In this document: positions 1 through 7,384 of the stretch, piece after piece
How the letters are laid out: every line of letters starts with the position of its first letter
Numbering within the stretch: the first letter of the stretch is position 1
From: Sphingomonas sp. NFR04
GTDB taxonomy: Bacteria; Pseudomonadota; Alphaproteobacteria; Sphingomonadales; Sphingomonadaceae
NCBI RefSeq assembly: GCF_900114095.1
Contig: NZ_FORV01000003.1
Coordinates: forward strand, 186,001-250,000
Length of the DNA: 64,000 nucleotides
Direction of reading: 5' to 3'
Made by a program: the position numbers and the translations under genes
Notes under the pieces: model-generated
The model's database searches: none
Told to the model about the DNA's origin: nothing
Seen by the model: the letters and a program-made list of their open reading frames with translations, nothing else

Positions 1-1321
1 GGCGGACCAGCGGCGCGCGGGGAAGCGCGGCGAGCTGGCCGATGCTGTCGACGCCGAGCCGGTGAAGTAGGTCGAGCGCGTCGTTCTCCAGGCGGAGCGC
101 TTCGACCGGCAGCGGGGCAAGCCAGGCGCCATGCTCGCCGGGCGGGCAGCAGAGCAATGTCTCGGGGCGGAAGCGCGCGAACGCCGAGGCGGCGCCGGGC
201 GTATCGGCGACGGCGATCTTGCTGGCAAATCCCAGCCGGGCGAGAAGCGCATGCAGCCGGCGCAGCATCCTGGCCTCACCGCCATGGAGATGGGCGACGC
301 CGGTCAGGTCGAGGAACAGCAGGTCGTCGCCGGCAAGCGTGACGCTGGGCGACCAGCGCCGGGCGAGGCTGTGCGCCAGCCGTTCGAGATCGCCGCGGTC
401 GCCCTCCGGGTCGGCGGGGTCGATGCGGAGTTCGGGCACCAGCGCACGGGCCTGGGTGAGCGCCATGCCGATGCGGATGCCCGCAGCCATGGCGGCGGGG
501 CAGGCGGCGGTGACTTCGCTGCGGCTGCCGGTGCGGCGGGAGAGGACGCGGGGAGCCTCCTCGACATCCACCAATGTCGCCTGCGTTTGGCTCCGGTGCT
601 CCCCCCGTACCCCATCGTCATCCCCGCGCAGGCGGGGATCCATTCGCCGTGCCGTCGCGGTTCCATCTGCAACCGACGAGTCAATGGATCCCCGCCTGCG
701 CGGGGATGACGAAGGAGGGGTAGCGGGGGTGGGCGCAGCAACGGTCGGCGCAGCCGCGCGCGACGCCAGCGGCAGCCGCACCACCCCGCCCGCCATCGCG
801 CCGCCCTCGTCGGGCCGCATCCGCTTGAAGGCATGCTCCGCCGCCTCGCTGCGCCGACCGAGCTCGCGCATCGGCGGCCGCTGGTGCGGCGGGAGGGCGG
901 CGATGGCGGCATCGCGCGCGGCACGGGCCCAGCGCGCGCCCGGCCGCCAGCCGCCGCCGCGCTGGACGGAACAGGCTGCTTGCTGTTCGGCCGAGGCAAG
1001 CGCCTGAACGGAAGCGAGACGCTCGTCGCCTGCGCACCCCTCCCGCTTGCGGGAGGGGATGGGGGAGGGACTGACGTGGAAGAAGCGCTGTACCGTTTCA
1101 GCCCCTCCCCCGCCCCCTCCCGCAAGCGGAAGGGGAACGCCGGTGGTTGCGGAATCCGCCATCTTGTCGTCAGCCCTTCCCGTAAGCGGAAGGGAAACAG
1201 AAGGCACAGTGTTCGTGGAAAGCACCCGGCCCCGCTCAGGCGGCGGCAGCGCGCGCCGCTCGGCCCGCCGCACGCGGTCGAGCGACCAGTGGGGCAGGAA
1301 GAGCGCAGCGACCCGTTGCAT
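1..1321 (-). CDS. imuB: ImuB-type Y-family DNA polymerase homologue (partial, 3' end outside window)
   Basis: Partial Y-family polymerase-like subunit of the ImuA-ImuB-DnaE2 SOS mutasome. ImuB proteins lack polymerase activity and act as a beta-clamp-binding adaptor for DnaE2. The frame opens at ATG 1321 with MQRVAALFLPHWSLDRVRR, typical of ImuB, and has no stop to position 1 (440 codons seen). The IRIGMALTQARALVPEL stretch near 480-420 and the DLLFLDLTGVAHLHGG stretch near 330-280 match the family. The start overlaps the imuA 3' end by 86 nt, so the two are co-transcribed. Odd: palindromic repeats are embedded in frame at about residues 41-51, 61-96 and 204-236, making the N-terminal part longer than usual. 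The C-terminus and dnaE2 lie outside the window. Family call is firm; activity is inferred from the family. Confidence 0.88.
   Translation of the reverse strand, partial: MQRVAALFLPHWSLDRVRRAERRALPPPERGRVLSTNTVPSVSLPLTGRADDKMADSATTGVPLPLAGGGGGGAETVQRFFHVSPSPIPSRKREGCAGDERLASVQALASAEQQAACSVQRGGGWRPGARWARAARDAAIAALPPHQRPPMRELGRRSEAAEHAFKRMRPDEGGAMAGGVVRLPLASRAAAPTVAAPTPATPPSSSPRRRGSIDSSVADGTATARRMDPRLRGDDDGVRGEHRSQTQATLVDVEEAPRVLSRRTGSRSEVTAACPAAMAAGIRIGMALTQARALVPELRIDPADPEGDRGDLERLAHSLARRWSPSVTLAGDDLLFLDLTGVAHLHGGEARMLRRLHALLARLGFASKIAVADTPGAASAFARFRPETLLCCPPGEHGAWLAPLPVEALRLENDALDLLHRLGVDSIGQLAALPRAPLVR
615..712. repeat. Type-1 palindromic element, 98 nt, in frame inside imuB
   Basis: The outer arms are near-perfect inverted copies about 30 nt long: TCGTCATCCCCGCGCAGGCG at 615 and the complementary arm ending at 712. 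A loop of about 38 nt separates them. The same architecture and the same 98-nt span recur at 19331-19428 and 59398-59495. The element is translated as about residues 204-236 of ImuB without interrupting the frame. Confidence 0.9.
1033..1200. repeat. Type-2 palindromic element plus an extra half copy, in frame inside imuB
   Basis: Inverted arms CCCTCCCGCTTGCGGGAGGG (near 1037-1058) and CCCTCCCGCAAGCGGAAGGG (near 1115-1134) delimit one element of about 107 nt. A further half copy, CCCTTCCCGTAAGCGGAAGG, lies near 1173-1192. The sequence is read through in frame by imuB (about residues 41-96). Part of it also lies at the very end of the overlapping imuA region. Related copies occur at 4974-5093 and in several intergenic spaces. 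Confidence 0.85.
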
Positions 1322-1985
1322 CGCAGGCCTCCACCAAGAGTTGGAACGATTCCCCCCCACGTTGCCGCGCCAGCGACACGTCCCAGCGCGGCCGGCCGAC
1401 GCCCTCCACCGGCAGCGGCGCCGAGGGCGCGCAGCCGATCCGCCAGCGCGTCACCGCGGCGGACGGTGCGCCCAGCGGATCGCTCCCCTCGCGGGCATGG
1501 CGCTTGAGCAGCAGCGCGATCGTGCGGCCCCCCTCGGCCACCAATTGCAGCCGCCGCGTGGCCGGCATGCCGAGCCGCTTCACTTCACCGATCACCGCAC
1601 CCAAGCCCCGGTGCCGCAGCCCCTCCTCCATGATCGCGAGCAGTTCGTCGTCGTCGCGCGCCTCGGCATAGATCACCCGCTTGGGATCGAGCCCGACCTG
1701 CGCCAGCCCGGGGGCGAACAGGTCGCGCCGCCGGACCACCCACAGCACCGGACCCCAGCAGCGCGCGGCGACTCCACCCAGAAAGGTGGTGGCGGCGCAA
1801 TCATCGGTCAGGTCCGGCGTCGCGCCCGAAATCTCGTGCAGCGCATCGAGCCGCAGTCCGCCGTCCGCCAGCTTCGAATCGAGCCGCTCCAGCCCGAACG
1901 GCAGCACCGGGCGCCGACGGAATCCGGTGCCGTCGATGGCGCTGAGCATTGCGCGCAACTGGTCGAGAGTGGCAGGATCGGGCAC
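1236..1985 (-). CDS. imuA: ImuA-type RecA-like SOS mutagenesis protein
   Basis: RecA-like accessory protein of the ImuA-ImuB-DnaE2 translesion synthesis system, which acts on damaged DNA in the cytoplasm. The sequence LRLDALHEISGATPDLTDDC followed by ARCWGPVLWVVRRRDLFAPG matches the ImuA/SulA-like family, as does the C-terminal FQLLVEACDATGRCALPAPL. The longest frame opens at ATG 2042, but a LexA box (2025-2039) lies inside that 5' part. The translation start is therefore more likely GTG 1985 (VPDPATLDQLRAMLSAID), preceded by a weak GAG. This gives 249 residues. It overlaps imuB by 86 nt. Induction by LexA cleavage is strongly suggested by the box. Confidence in the family is high; in the exact start, moderate. 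Confidence 0.85.
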   Translation of the reverse strand: MPDPATLDQLRAMLSAIDGTGFRRRPVLPFGLERLDSKLADGGLRLDALHEISGATPDLTDDCAATTFLGGVAARCWGPVLWVVRRRDLFAPGLAQVGLDPKRVIYAEARDDDELLAIMEEGLRHRGLGAVIGEVKRLGMPATRRLQLVAEGGRTIALLLKRHAREGSDPLGAPSAAVTRWRIGCAPSAPLPVEGVGRPRWDVSLARQRGGESFQLLVEACDATGRCALPAPLVARPRAAGRAARAAAA

Positions 1986-2024
1986 GGCGACTCGCTCGGG
2001 GTTGATGACAGGTCCGACTCGTTC

Positions 2025-2039
2025 GTTCCTATTTTGTTC
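2025..2039 (-). promoter_or_regulatory. LexA (SOS) box for imuA-imuB
   Basis: Exact match to the alphaproteobacterial LexA operator GTTC-N7-GTTC (GTTCCTATTTTGTTC on the plus strand). It lies 40 nt upstream of the proposed GTG start of imuA, where it would block transcription until SOS induction. Confidence 0.85.
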
Positions 2040-2194
2040 CAATCCGCCACGGAGTCAATCGGACTTCGGACCCCAAATTTTTAGGCCAGCCCTGCTGCCC
2101 CATCTCGACAGGCGCGTTGAAATTTTATAACACGGTCGCGCAATTCGAGTCCGTGCGTTGTCCGTGGCGACACGGCCGTATTTATGGAGAGACC

Positions 2195-3466
2195 ATGACG
2201 GTGGACGCCCCGCGCGCCAACCTGCCGCCCCTATCGCTGCACGTGCCCGAGCCGCGCTTTCGCCCCGGCGACGAGGCCGATTTCAGCGATCTCGCCGTGC
2301 CCCCCGCCGGCGCCGCGCGCCGCCCGGACACTGCCGAGCCGGCCGATCGCTTCCACGAACTCGCCTATGGCCTGGTCCGCGTCCTCGATGACGCCGGCAA
2401 CGCCGTCGGCCCCTGGGATCCGCGGCTCGATGCCGAGGCGAAGCGCAAAATGCTGCGCAGCATGGCGCTCACCCGCGCGTTCGACGAGCGCATGTTCCGC
2501 GCCCAGCGCCAGGGCAAGACCAGCTTCTACATGAAGTCGACCGGCGAGGAGGCCGTGTCGGTCTCGGCCGCGCTGGCGATGGCCGGCGACGACATGTGCT
2601 TCCCCAGCTATCGCCAGCAGGGCATCCTGATCACCCGCGGCTATCCGCTGGTCGAGATGATGAACCAGATTTACTCCAACCGCGGCGATCCGCTGCAGGG
2701 CCGGCAGCTGCCGATCATGTATTCGTCGAAGGAAACCGGCTTCTTCTCGATCTCCGGCAACCTCGCCACCCAATATCCGCAGGCGGTGGGCTGGGCGATG
2801 GCGAGCGCGGCGCGCGGCGACACCCGCATCGCCGCCACCTGGTGCGGCGAAGGCTCGACCGCGGAAGGCGACTTCCACTCGGCGCTGACCTTCGCCACCG
2901 TCTACCGCGCCCCGGTGATCTTCAACGTCGTCAACAACCAGTGGGCGATCTCGAGCTTCTCGGGCTTTGCGGGTGCCGAAGCGACCACCTTCGCGGCGCG
3001 GGCAATCGGCTATGGCATCGCCGGGCTGCGCGTCGACGGCAATGACGCGCTCGCAGTTTATGCCGCCACCCAATGGGCGGCCGAGCGCGCGCGGACCAAC
3101 CAGGGACCGACGCTGATCGAGCATTTCACCTACCGCGCCGAAGGCCACTCCACCTCGGACGATCCCAGCGCCTATCGCTCGGCCGGCGAGACCAATGCCT
3201 GGCCGCTCGGCGATCCGATCCGGCGGCTGAAGGATCATCTGATCGGCCTCGGCGAATGGGACGAGGAACGCCAGGCGGCGATGGACCTCGAGCTCGCCGA
3301 GACGGTAAAGCGTGCGCAGAAGGAAGCCGAGAAGAACGGCATCCTCGGCCACGGCATGCACCAGCCGTTCGAGACCATGTTCGAGGGCGTCTTCGAGGAG
3401 ATGCCCTGGCACCTGAAGGAACAGAGCGACCAGATGATCGCCGAGCGCAAGGCGGCCGGCATATGA
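2195..3466 (+). CDS. bkdA1: Branched-chain 2-oxoacid dehydrogenase E1 component, alpha subunit
   Basis: Thiamine-diphosphate-dependent decarboxylase alpha subunit (423 aa) of the branched-chain 2-oxoacid dehydrogenase complex, which converts valine-, leucine- and isoleucine-derived oxoacids to acyl-CoA. The ThDP/magnesium motif is visible as GEGSTAEGDFHSALTFA followed by NVVNNQWAIS. An N-terminal extension of about 90 residues precedes the DPRLDAEAKRKMLRSM start of the conserved core, as in branched-chain rather than pyruvate E1 proteins. The frame is open from 2117, but ATG 2195 is preceded by GGAGAG and is preferred. E1beta and E2 follow in the same orientation; E3 is not in the window. Pyruvate specificity cannot be fully excluded from sequence alone. 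Confidence 0.88.
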   Translation: MTVDAPRANLPPLSLHVPEPRFRPGDEADFSDLAVPPAGAARRPDTAEPADRFHELAYGLVRVLDDAGNAVGPWDPRLDAEAKRKMLRSMALTRAFDERMFRAQRQGKTSFYMKSTGEEAVSVSAALAMAGDDMCFPSYRQQGILITRGYPLVEMMNQIYSNRGDPLQGRQLPIMYSSKETGFFSISGNLATQYPQAVGWAMASAARGDTRIAATWCGEGSTAEGDFHSALTFATVYRAPVIFNVVNNQWAISSFSGFAGAEATTFAARAIGYGIAGLRVDGNDALAVYAATQWAAERARTNQGPTLIEHFTYRAEGHSTSDDPSAYRSAGETNAWPLGDPIRRLKDHLIGLGEWDEERQAAMDLELAETVKRAQKEAEKNGILGHGMHQPFETMFEGVFEEMPWHLKEQSDQMIAERKAAGI

Positions 3467-3488
3467 GCGGCGTGGATATGCAGCAGGT

Positions 3489-3580
3489 CACCCTCACCCT
3501 TCCGCGCCTTCGGCGCTCCCTCCCTCTCCCGATGGGAGAGGGAAGGGGCCCATCGCGCAGCGATGGGAAGGGTGAGGGTG
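3489..3580. repeat. Type-2 palindromic element between E1alpha and E1beta genes
   Basis: Outer arms CACCCTCACCCTTCC at 3489 and GGAAGGGTGAGGGTG ending at 3580 are inverted copies. Inner inverted pieces include CTCCCTCTCCC with GGGAGAGGGAAG. The element fills nearly the whole 142-nt gap inside the bkd operon and would form a hairpin in the message. Confidence 0.85.
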
Positions 3581-3608
3581 GCCGCGCCCTGTGCTCCGGA
3601 GGTGCAGC

Positions 3609-4631
3609 ATGAGCGGCGCCCCCCGGATGAACATGATCCAGGCGATCAACTCCGCCATGGACGTGATGATGGAACGCGACGACCAGGTCGTCGTGATGGG
3701 CGAGGATGTCGGCTATTTCGGCGGCGTGTTCCGCGCGACCGCCGGGCTCCAGGCCAAATATGGCAAGACACGCGCCTTCGACACGCCAATCACCGAGATC
3801 GGCATCATCGGCGTGGCGATCGGTATGGGCGCCTATGGCCTGCGCCCCGTGCCCGAGATCCAGTTCGCCGATTACATCTACCCGGCGCTCGACCAGCTCG
3901 TGTCGGAAGCAGCGCGGCTGCGCTATCGCTCGAACGGCGACTTCACCGCGCCGATCACGGTGCGCTCACCCTATGGCGGCGGCATCTTCGGCGGGCAGAC
4001 GCACAGCCAGTCGCCCGAGGGCATCTTCACCCATGTCTCGGGCATCAAGACGGTGATCCCGTCGACGCCCTATGACGCCAAGGGCCTGCTGATCGCCGCG
4101 ATCGAGGACAACGACCCCGTCCTCTTCCTCGAGCCCAAGCGCATCTATAACGGCCCGTTCGACGGCCATTATGATCGCCCGGCCAAGAACTGGACCGCCC
4201 ACCCCGCGAGCGAAGTGCCCGAGGGGCATTACCGCGTCGAACTCGGCAAGGCCGCCACGGTCCGCGAAGGCGAGGCGGTGACGATCCTCTGCTACGGCAC
4301 GATGGTGCACGTGGTTGCCGCGACGATCGAGGAACTGGGCGTCGATGCCGAGATCATCGACCTGCGCACTTTGGTGCCGCTCGACATCGAAGCGATCGAA
4401 GCCTCGGTCAAGAAGACCGGTCGCTGCATGATCGTCCATGAGGCAACGCGCACCTCCGGCTTCGGCGCCGAGCTTTCGGCCTTGGTGCAGGAGCGCTGCT
4501 TCTACCATCTCGAAGCGCCGATCGCCCGCGTCACCGGCTTCGACACGCCGTATCCCCACAGCCTCGAATGGGCCTATTTCCCGGGTCCCGTGCGGATCCG
4601 CGAGGCGCTCAACAAACTCCTCAAGGACTGA
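3609..4631 (+). CDS. bkdA2: Branched-chain 2-oxoacid dehydrogenase E1 component, beta subunit
   Basis: Beta subunit (340 aa) of the E1 decarboxylase. It forms the alpha2beta2 heterotetramer that holds ThDP at the subunit interface. MNMIQAINSAMDVMMERDDQ, VVVMGEDVGYFGGVFRATAG and the C-terminal PYPHSLEWAYFPG are typical of transketolase-type E1beta. An alternative start lies 18 nt upstream. ATG 3609 is chosen because GGAGG stands six nucleotides before it; ATG 3627 would remove six residues. E2 begins five nucleotides after this stop, so translation is probably coupled. The 142-nt gap from E1alpha is occupied by a palindromic repeat, which could modulate the E1alpha to E1beta ratio (inference). 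Confidence 0.9.
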   Translation: MSGAPRMNMIQAINSAMDVMMERDDQVVVMGEDVGYFGGVFRATAGLQAKYGKTRAFDTPITEIGIIGVAIGMGAYGLRPVPEIQFADYIYPALDQLVSEAARLRYRSNGDFTAPITVRSPYGGGIFGGQTHSQSPEGIFTHVSGIKTVIPSTPYDAKGLLIAAIEDNDPVLFLEPKRIYNGPFDGHYDRPAKNWTAHPASEVPEGHYRVELGKAATVREGEAVTILCYGTMVHVVAATIEELGVDAEIIDLRTLVPLDIEAIEASVKKTGRCMIVHEATRTSGFGAELSALVQERCFYHLEAPIARVTGFDTPYPHSLEWAYFPGPVRIREALNKLLKD

Positions 4632-4636
4632 CGCCC

Positions 4637-5962
4637 ATGGCTCGTTTTACCTTTCGTCTGCCGGACATCGGCGAAGGCATTGCCGAGGCCGAGATCGTCG
4701 CCTGGCACGTGAAGATCGGGGACCGCGTCGAGGAAGACCAGCAGGTCGCCGACATGATGACCGACAAGGCCACGGTGGAGATGGAATCGCCCGTCTCCGG
4801 CGTGGTGGTCGAACTCGCCGGCGAAGTGGGCGACCAGGTGCCGATCGGGTCGGCGCTGATGGTGATTGAGGTCGAGGGCGAGGCGGAAGCGCCGGCCGAG
4901 GTGGAGACGCCCGTCGAGGAACAGGTCGAGGCGGAGAATCCGGGCGTCGAGGAATCTGTGAGCGCTGAAGCCAGCGCTCCCCTCCCGCTTGCGGGAGGGG
5001 CCGGGGGTGGGCCCTCGCTCACCACCAGCGATGCACCCGCGGATGCCGGGGGCCCACCCCCCAGCCCCCTCCCGCACGCGGGAGAGGGAGCGCAGGAGAC
5101 CAAGATTCTCGCCTCCCCCGCGGTCCGTGCCCGCGCCGCCGACCTCGGCATCGACCTCGCACAGGTGAAGCCCGCCGAGGGCGACCGCATCCGCCACGCC
5201 GACCTCGACGCGTTCCTCCGCTATGGCAGCGCGCAGGGCTATCACGCGCCCCACGCCTCCCGCGCCCGCGAGGATCAGCCGGTGAAGGTGATCGGCATGC
5301 GCCGCCGCATCGCCGAGAACATGGCCGCCTCGAAGCGCGCCATCCCGCACTTCACCTATGTCGACGAGATCGACGTCACCGCCCTGGAAGCGATGCGCGG
5401 CGACCTCAACGAACACCGCGGCCAGCGCCCCAAGCTGACCATGCTGCCGTTCCTGATCGTCGCACTCTGCCGCACCCTCCCCGACTTCCCGATGCTCAAC
5501 GCCCGCTATGACGATGAGGCCGGGGTGGTCACCCGCCATGGCCGCGTCCATCTCGGCATGGCGACGCAGACCGATGCCGGGCTGATGGTGCCGGTGATCC
5601 GCGATGCGCAGGACAAGAATGTCTGGCAGCTGGCGAGCGAGATCACCCGCCTCGCCGAGGCCGCGCGCACGGGCAAGGCGAAGTCCGAGGAGCTGAGCGG
5701 CTCCACCCTCACCGTCACCTCGCTCGGTCCGCTCGGCGGCATTGCGACGACGCCGGTGATCAACCGGCCGGAAGTGGCGATCATCGGCCCGAACAAGATC
5801 GTCGAGCGCCCGATGTTCCGCGGCGACGACATCGTCCGCGCCAAGCTGATGAACCTGTCGATCAGCTGCGACCACCGCGTCGTCGACGGCTGGGATGCGG
5901 CGAGCTTCGTCCAGGCGGTGAAGAAGCTGCTAGAGACCCCGGTCCTGCTGTTCGCCGACTGA
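4637..5962 (+). CDS. bkdB: Dihydrolipoamide acyltransferase (E2) of the branched-chain 2-oxoacid dehydrogenase complex
   Basis: Core E2 enzyme (441 aa) that transfers the acyl group from lipoamide to CoA. Domains in order: a lipoyl domain (residues 1-80, with DKATVEMESP and lipoyl-lysine K44), an acidic flexible linker, a peripheral subunit-binding domain near 155-200 (ASPAVRARAADLGIDLAQVK), and the catalytic acyltransferase domain ending in ISCDHRVVDGWDA with H413 and D417. The start ATG 4637 matches the usual MARFTFRLPDIGEGIAEAEIV opening. Odd: residues about 113-153 are encoded by a 120-nt palindromic element (4974-5093) placed exactly in the linker, where extra length is tolerable. It is third in the operon, and E3 must be supplied from elsewhere. 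Confidence 0.92.
   Translation: MARFTFRLPDIGEGIAEAEIVAWHVKIGDRVEEDQQVADMMTDKATVEMESPVSGVVVELAGEVGDQVPIGSALMVIEVEGEAEAPAEVETPVEEQVEAENPGVEESVSAEASAPLPLAGGAGGGPSLTTSDAPADAGGPPPSPLPHAGEGAQETKILASPAVRARAADLGIDLAQVKPAEGDRIRHADLDAFLRYGSAQGYHAPHASRAREDQPVKVIGMRRRIAENMAASKRAIPHFTYVDEIDVTALEAMRGDLNEHRGQRPKLTMLPFLIVALCRTLPDFPMLNARYDDEAGVVTRHGRVHLGMATQTDAGLMVPVIRDAQDKNVWQLASEITRLAEAARTGKAKSEELSGSTLTVTSLGPLGGIATTPVINRPEVAIIGPNKIVERPMFRGDDIVRAKLMNLSISCDHRVVDGWDAASFVQAVKKLLETPVLLFAD
4974..5093. repeat. Type-2 palindromic element, 120 nt, in frame inside bkdB
   Basis: Starts GCGCTCCCCTCCCGCTTGCG and ends with the complementary arm CCCTCCCGCACGCGGGAGAG-GGAGCGC. The inner arms GGGGGTGGGCCC and GGGCCCACCCCC also pair. 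The length is exactly 40 codons, so the host frame is kept. It encodes a proline/glycine-rich insert in the E2 linker. Confidence 0.88.
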
Positions 5963-5964
5963 CC

Positions 5965-6264
5965 GTGGCGCATTTCCTGCTCCGCTACACGCTGGCGCCC
6001 GATTATCTCGCGCGCCGGGGTGCGCTTCGGGAGGCGCATCTGGCGCTGGCCTGGGCGGCGGCGGATGCAGGCACGCTGCTGCTGGGCGGCGCGGTGGGTG
6101 ATCCGCCGGAAAGCGCGCTGCTGCTGTTCGGCGATGCCGCGGCAGCCCGCGCCTTTGCCGAGAAGGATCCCTATGTGACGGACGGGATCGTCGCGCACTG
6201 GGATGTCGTCCCTTGGACCACCGTCGTCGGCGCGGAGGCGGCGAACCCGATCCGTCCGGCCTGA
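5965..6264 (+). CDS. YciI family protein
   Basis: Small cytoplasmic protein (99 aa) with the dimeric alpha/beta-barrel YciI fold: MAHFLLRYTLAPDYLARRGA, then a GGAVGDPPESALLLFGD strand and FAEKDPYVTDGIVAHWDVVPW. YciI domains carry a conserved His/Asp pair, but their substrates are mostly unknown. GTG 5965 begins two nucleotides after the bkdB stop, so it is probably the last gene of the bkd operon. A role in branched-chain oxoacid metabolism is only suggested by position. Confidence 0.75.
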   Translation: MAHFLLRYTLAPDYLARRGALREAHLALAWAAADAGTLLLGGAVGDPPESALLLFGDAAAARAFAEKDPYVTDGIVAHWDVVPWTTVVGAEAANPIRPA

Positions 6265-6272
6265 CCCGGCCA

Positions 6273-6296
6273 CGTGTTGCGTTGCACCGCAACACG
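6273..6296. promoter_or_regulatory. 9-bp inverted repeat upstream of rarD (operator or leader hairpin)
   Basis: CGTGTTGCG-TTGCAC-CGCAACACG has perfect 9-nt arms. It lies 15 nt before the rarD start and just after the yciI stop. The core TTGCA with flanking GTTG/CAAC recalls the repeat at 20045-20063. It could be a transcription factor site or an RNA hairpin; the binding protein is unknown. Confidence 0.45.
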
Positions 6297-6311
6297 GCGC
6301 AACAAGGCGGC

Positions 6312-7205
6312 ATGTCCAACGCTAAAGGTGCCGATCGCACCGGCCTTCTCCTCGGTATCGCCTCATACAGCCTGTGGGGCGTGCTGCCGCTCTACCTGCA
6401 CCTGCTGCAGGCGGTCCCTGCGCTGCAGGTGCTCTCACACCGCGTGCTCTGGTCGCTGCTGCTCCTCGCGGTGATCGTGGTGGCGCTGCGCCGCGTGCGG
6501 AGCATCGCCGCCGCTGCCCGGGGGCGGACCTTGCTGTTCCTTGTCGGCAGCGCGGCGCTGATCGGGATCAACTGGCTGGTCTATATCTGGTCGGTCCAGA
6601 ACAACCATGTGCTCGACGCGAGCCTCGGCTATTTCATCAATCCGCTGGTGAACGTGGCGCTGGGCATGCTGGTGCTCGGCGAGCGGCTGCGGCGCTGGCA
6701 GGGCGTCGCCATCGGGCTGGCGGCACTGGGCGTACTGCTGCTGGCGCTCCACGGCGTCGGCAGCTTGTGGATCCCGCTCGCGCTGGCGCTGAGCTTCGGC
6801 GGCTATGGCCTGCTCCGCAAGGTCGCCGCGATCGACGCGCTGGGCGGACTGACGGTGGAGACGCTGCTGCTCGGCCCGCCCGCGCTCGCGGTGCTGCTCT
6901 GGGCGCAGCATAGCGGCACGGCGGCGTTCGGCAGCTCGACGCGGATCGACCTGCTGCTGATCGCGGCCGGGGTGGTCACCGCGACGCCGCTGCTGCTGTT
7001 CGCCGCCGCCGCCAAGCGGCTGCCCTACGCGACCATGGGGCTGCTCCAATATATCGCGCCGACGCTGCAATTCCTGGAAGCGGTGCTGATCTTCGGCGAG
7101 CCGGTGCTGCCGGTGCACCTCGCGACCTTCGCGCTGATCTGGTCCGGCTGCGCGCTCTATGCGTGGGATAGCCTGCGAGCCTACCGAGCGGCGACCCGGA
7201 TGTAG
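6312..7205 (+). CDS. rarD: RarD-type EamA family transporter
   Basis: Inner-membrane permease of the drug/metabolite transporter superfamily (297 aa) with ten predicted hydrophobic segments in two five-helix repeats. The opening GLLLGIASYSLWGVLPLYLH and the WLVYIWSVQNNHVLDASLGYFINPLVNVALGMLVLGERL stretch are characteristic of RarD. The true substrate is unknown, although the family name refers to chloramphenicol sensitivity. The frame extends upstream to 6213, but ATG 6312 gives the standard N-terminus and lies just downstream of a 24-nt palindrome (6273-6296). A large repeat element separates it from the convergent argG gene. Confidence 0.88.
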   Translation: MSNAKGADRTGLLLGIASYSLWGVLPLYLHLLQAVPALQVLSHRVLWSLLLLAVIVVALRRVRSIAAAARGRTLLFLVGSAALIGINWLVYIWSVQNNHVLDASLGYFINPLVNVALGMLVLGERLRRWQGVAIGLAALGVLLLALHGVGSLWIPLALALSFGGYGLLRKVAAIDALGGLTVETLLLGPPALAVLLWAQHSGTAAFGSSTRIDLLLIAAGVVTATPLLLFAAAAKRLPYATMGLLQYIAPTLQFLEAVLIFGEPVLPVHLATFALIWSGCALYAWDSLRAYRAATRM

Positions 7206-7208
7206 CGT

Positions 7209-7371
7209 CTCCTCCCTCGGGCGCAGCCCGGGGGAGGGGGACCGCCGTCGCAGGCGGTGGTGGAGGGGGGAATCCCTCGCGTACAAGAAAGGACGCCGCA
7301 GTCTGCGGCGCCCCCTCCACCACGCCGCTGGCGCGGCGCGGTCCCCCTCCCCCGGCTGCGCCGAGGGAGGA
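7209..7371. repeat. Type-2 palindromic repeat between convergent rarD and argG
   Basis: The outer arms CCTCCCTCGGGCGCAGCCCG at 7211 and CGGCTGCGCCGAGGGAGG ending at 7370 are inverted copies. Internal pairs GGGGGACCGCCG and CGGCGCGGTCCCCC also match. The stretch holds no gene and probably also serves as a transcription barrier for both convergent genes. Confidence 0.8.
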
Positions 7372-7384
7372 AACGCTGGTGCCT

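Noticed and set aside
1986..2042. ATG 2042 as the imuA start.
   Set aside because: The LexA box would lie within the coding sequence, and the first 19 residues show no family similarity.
3489..3580. Possible CRISPR-like repeats among the many palindromes.
   Set aside because: The copies are dispersed tens of kilobases apart or single, inverted rather than direct, without regular spacers or cas genes.
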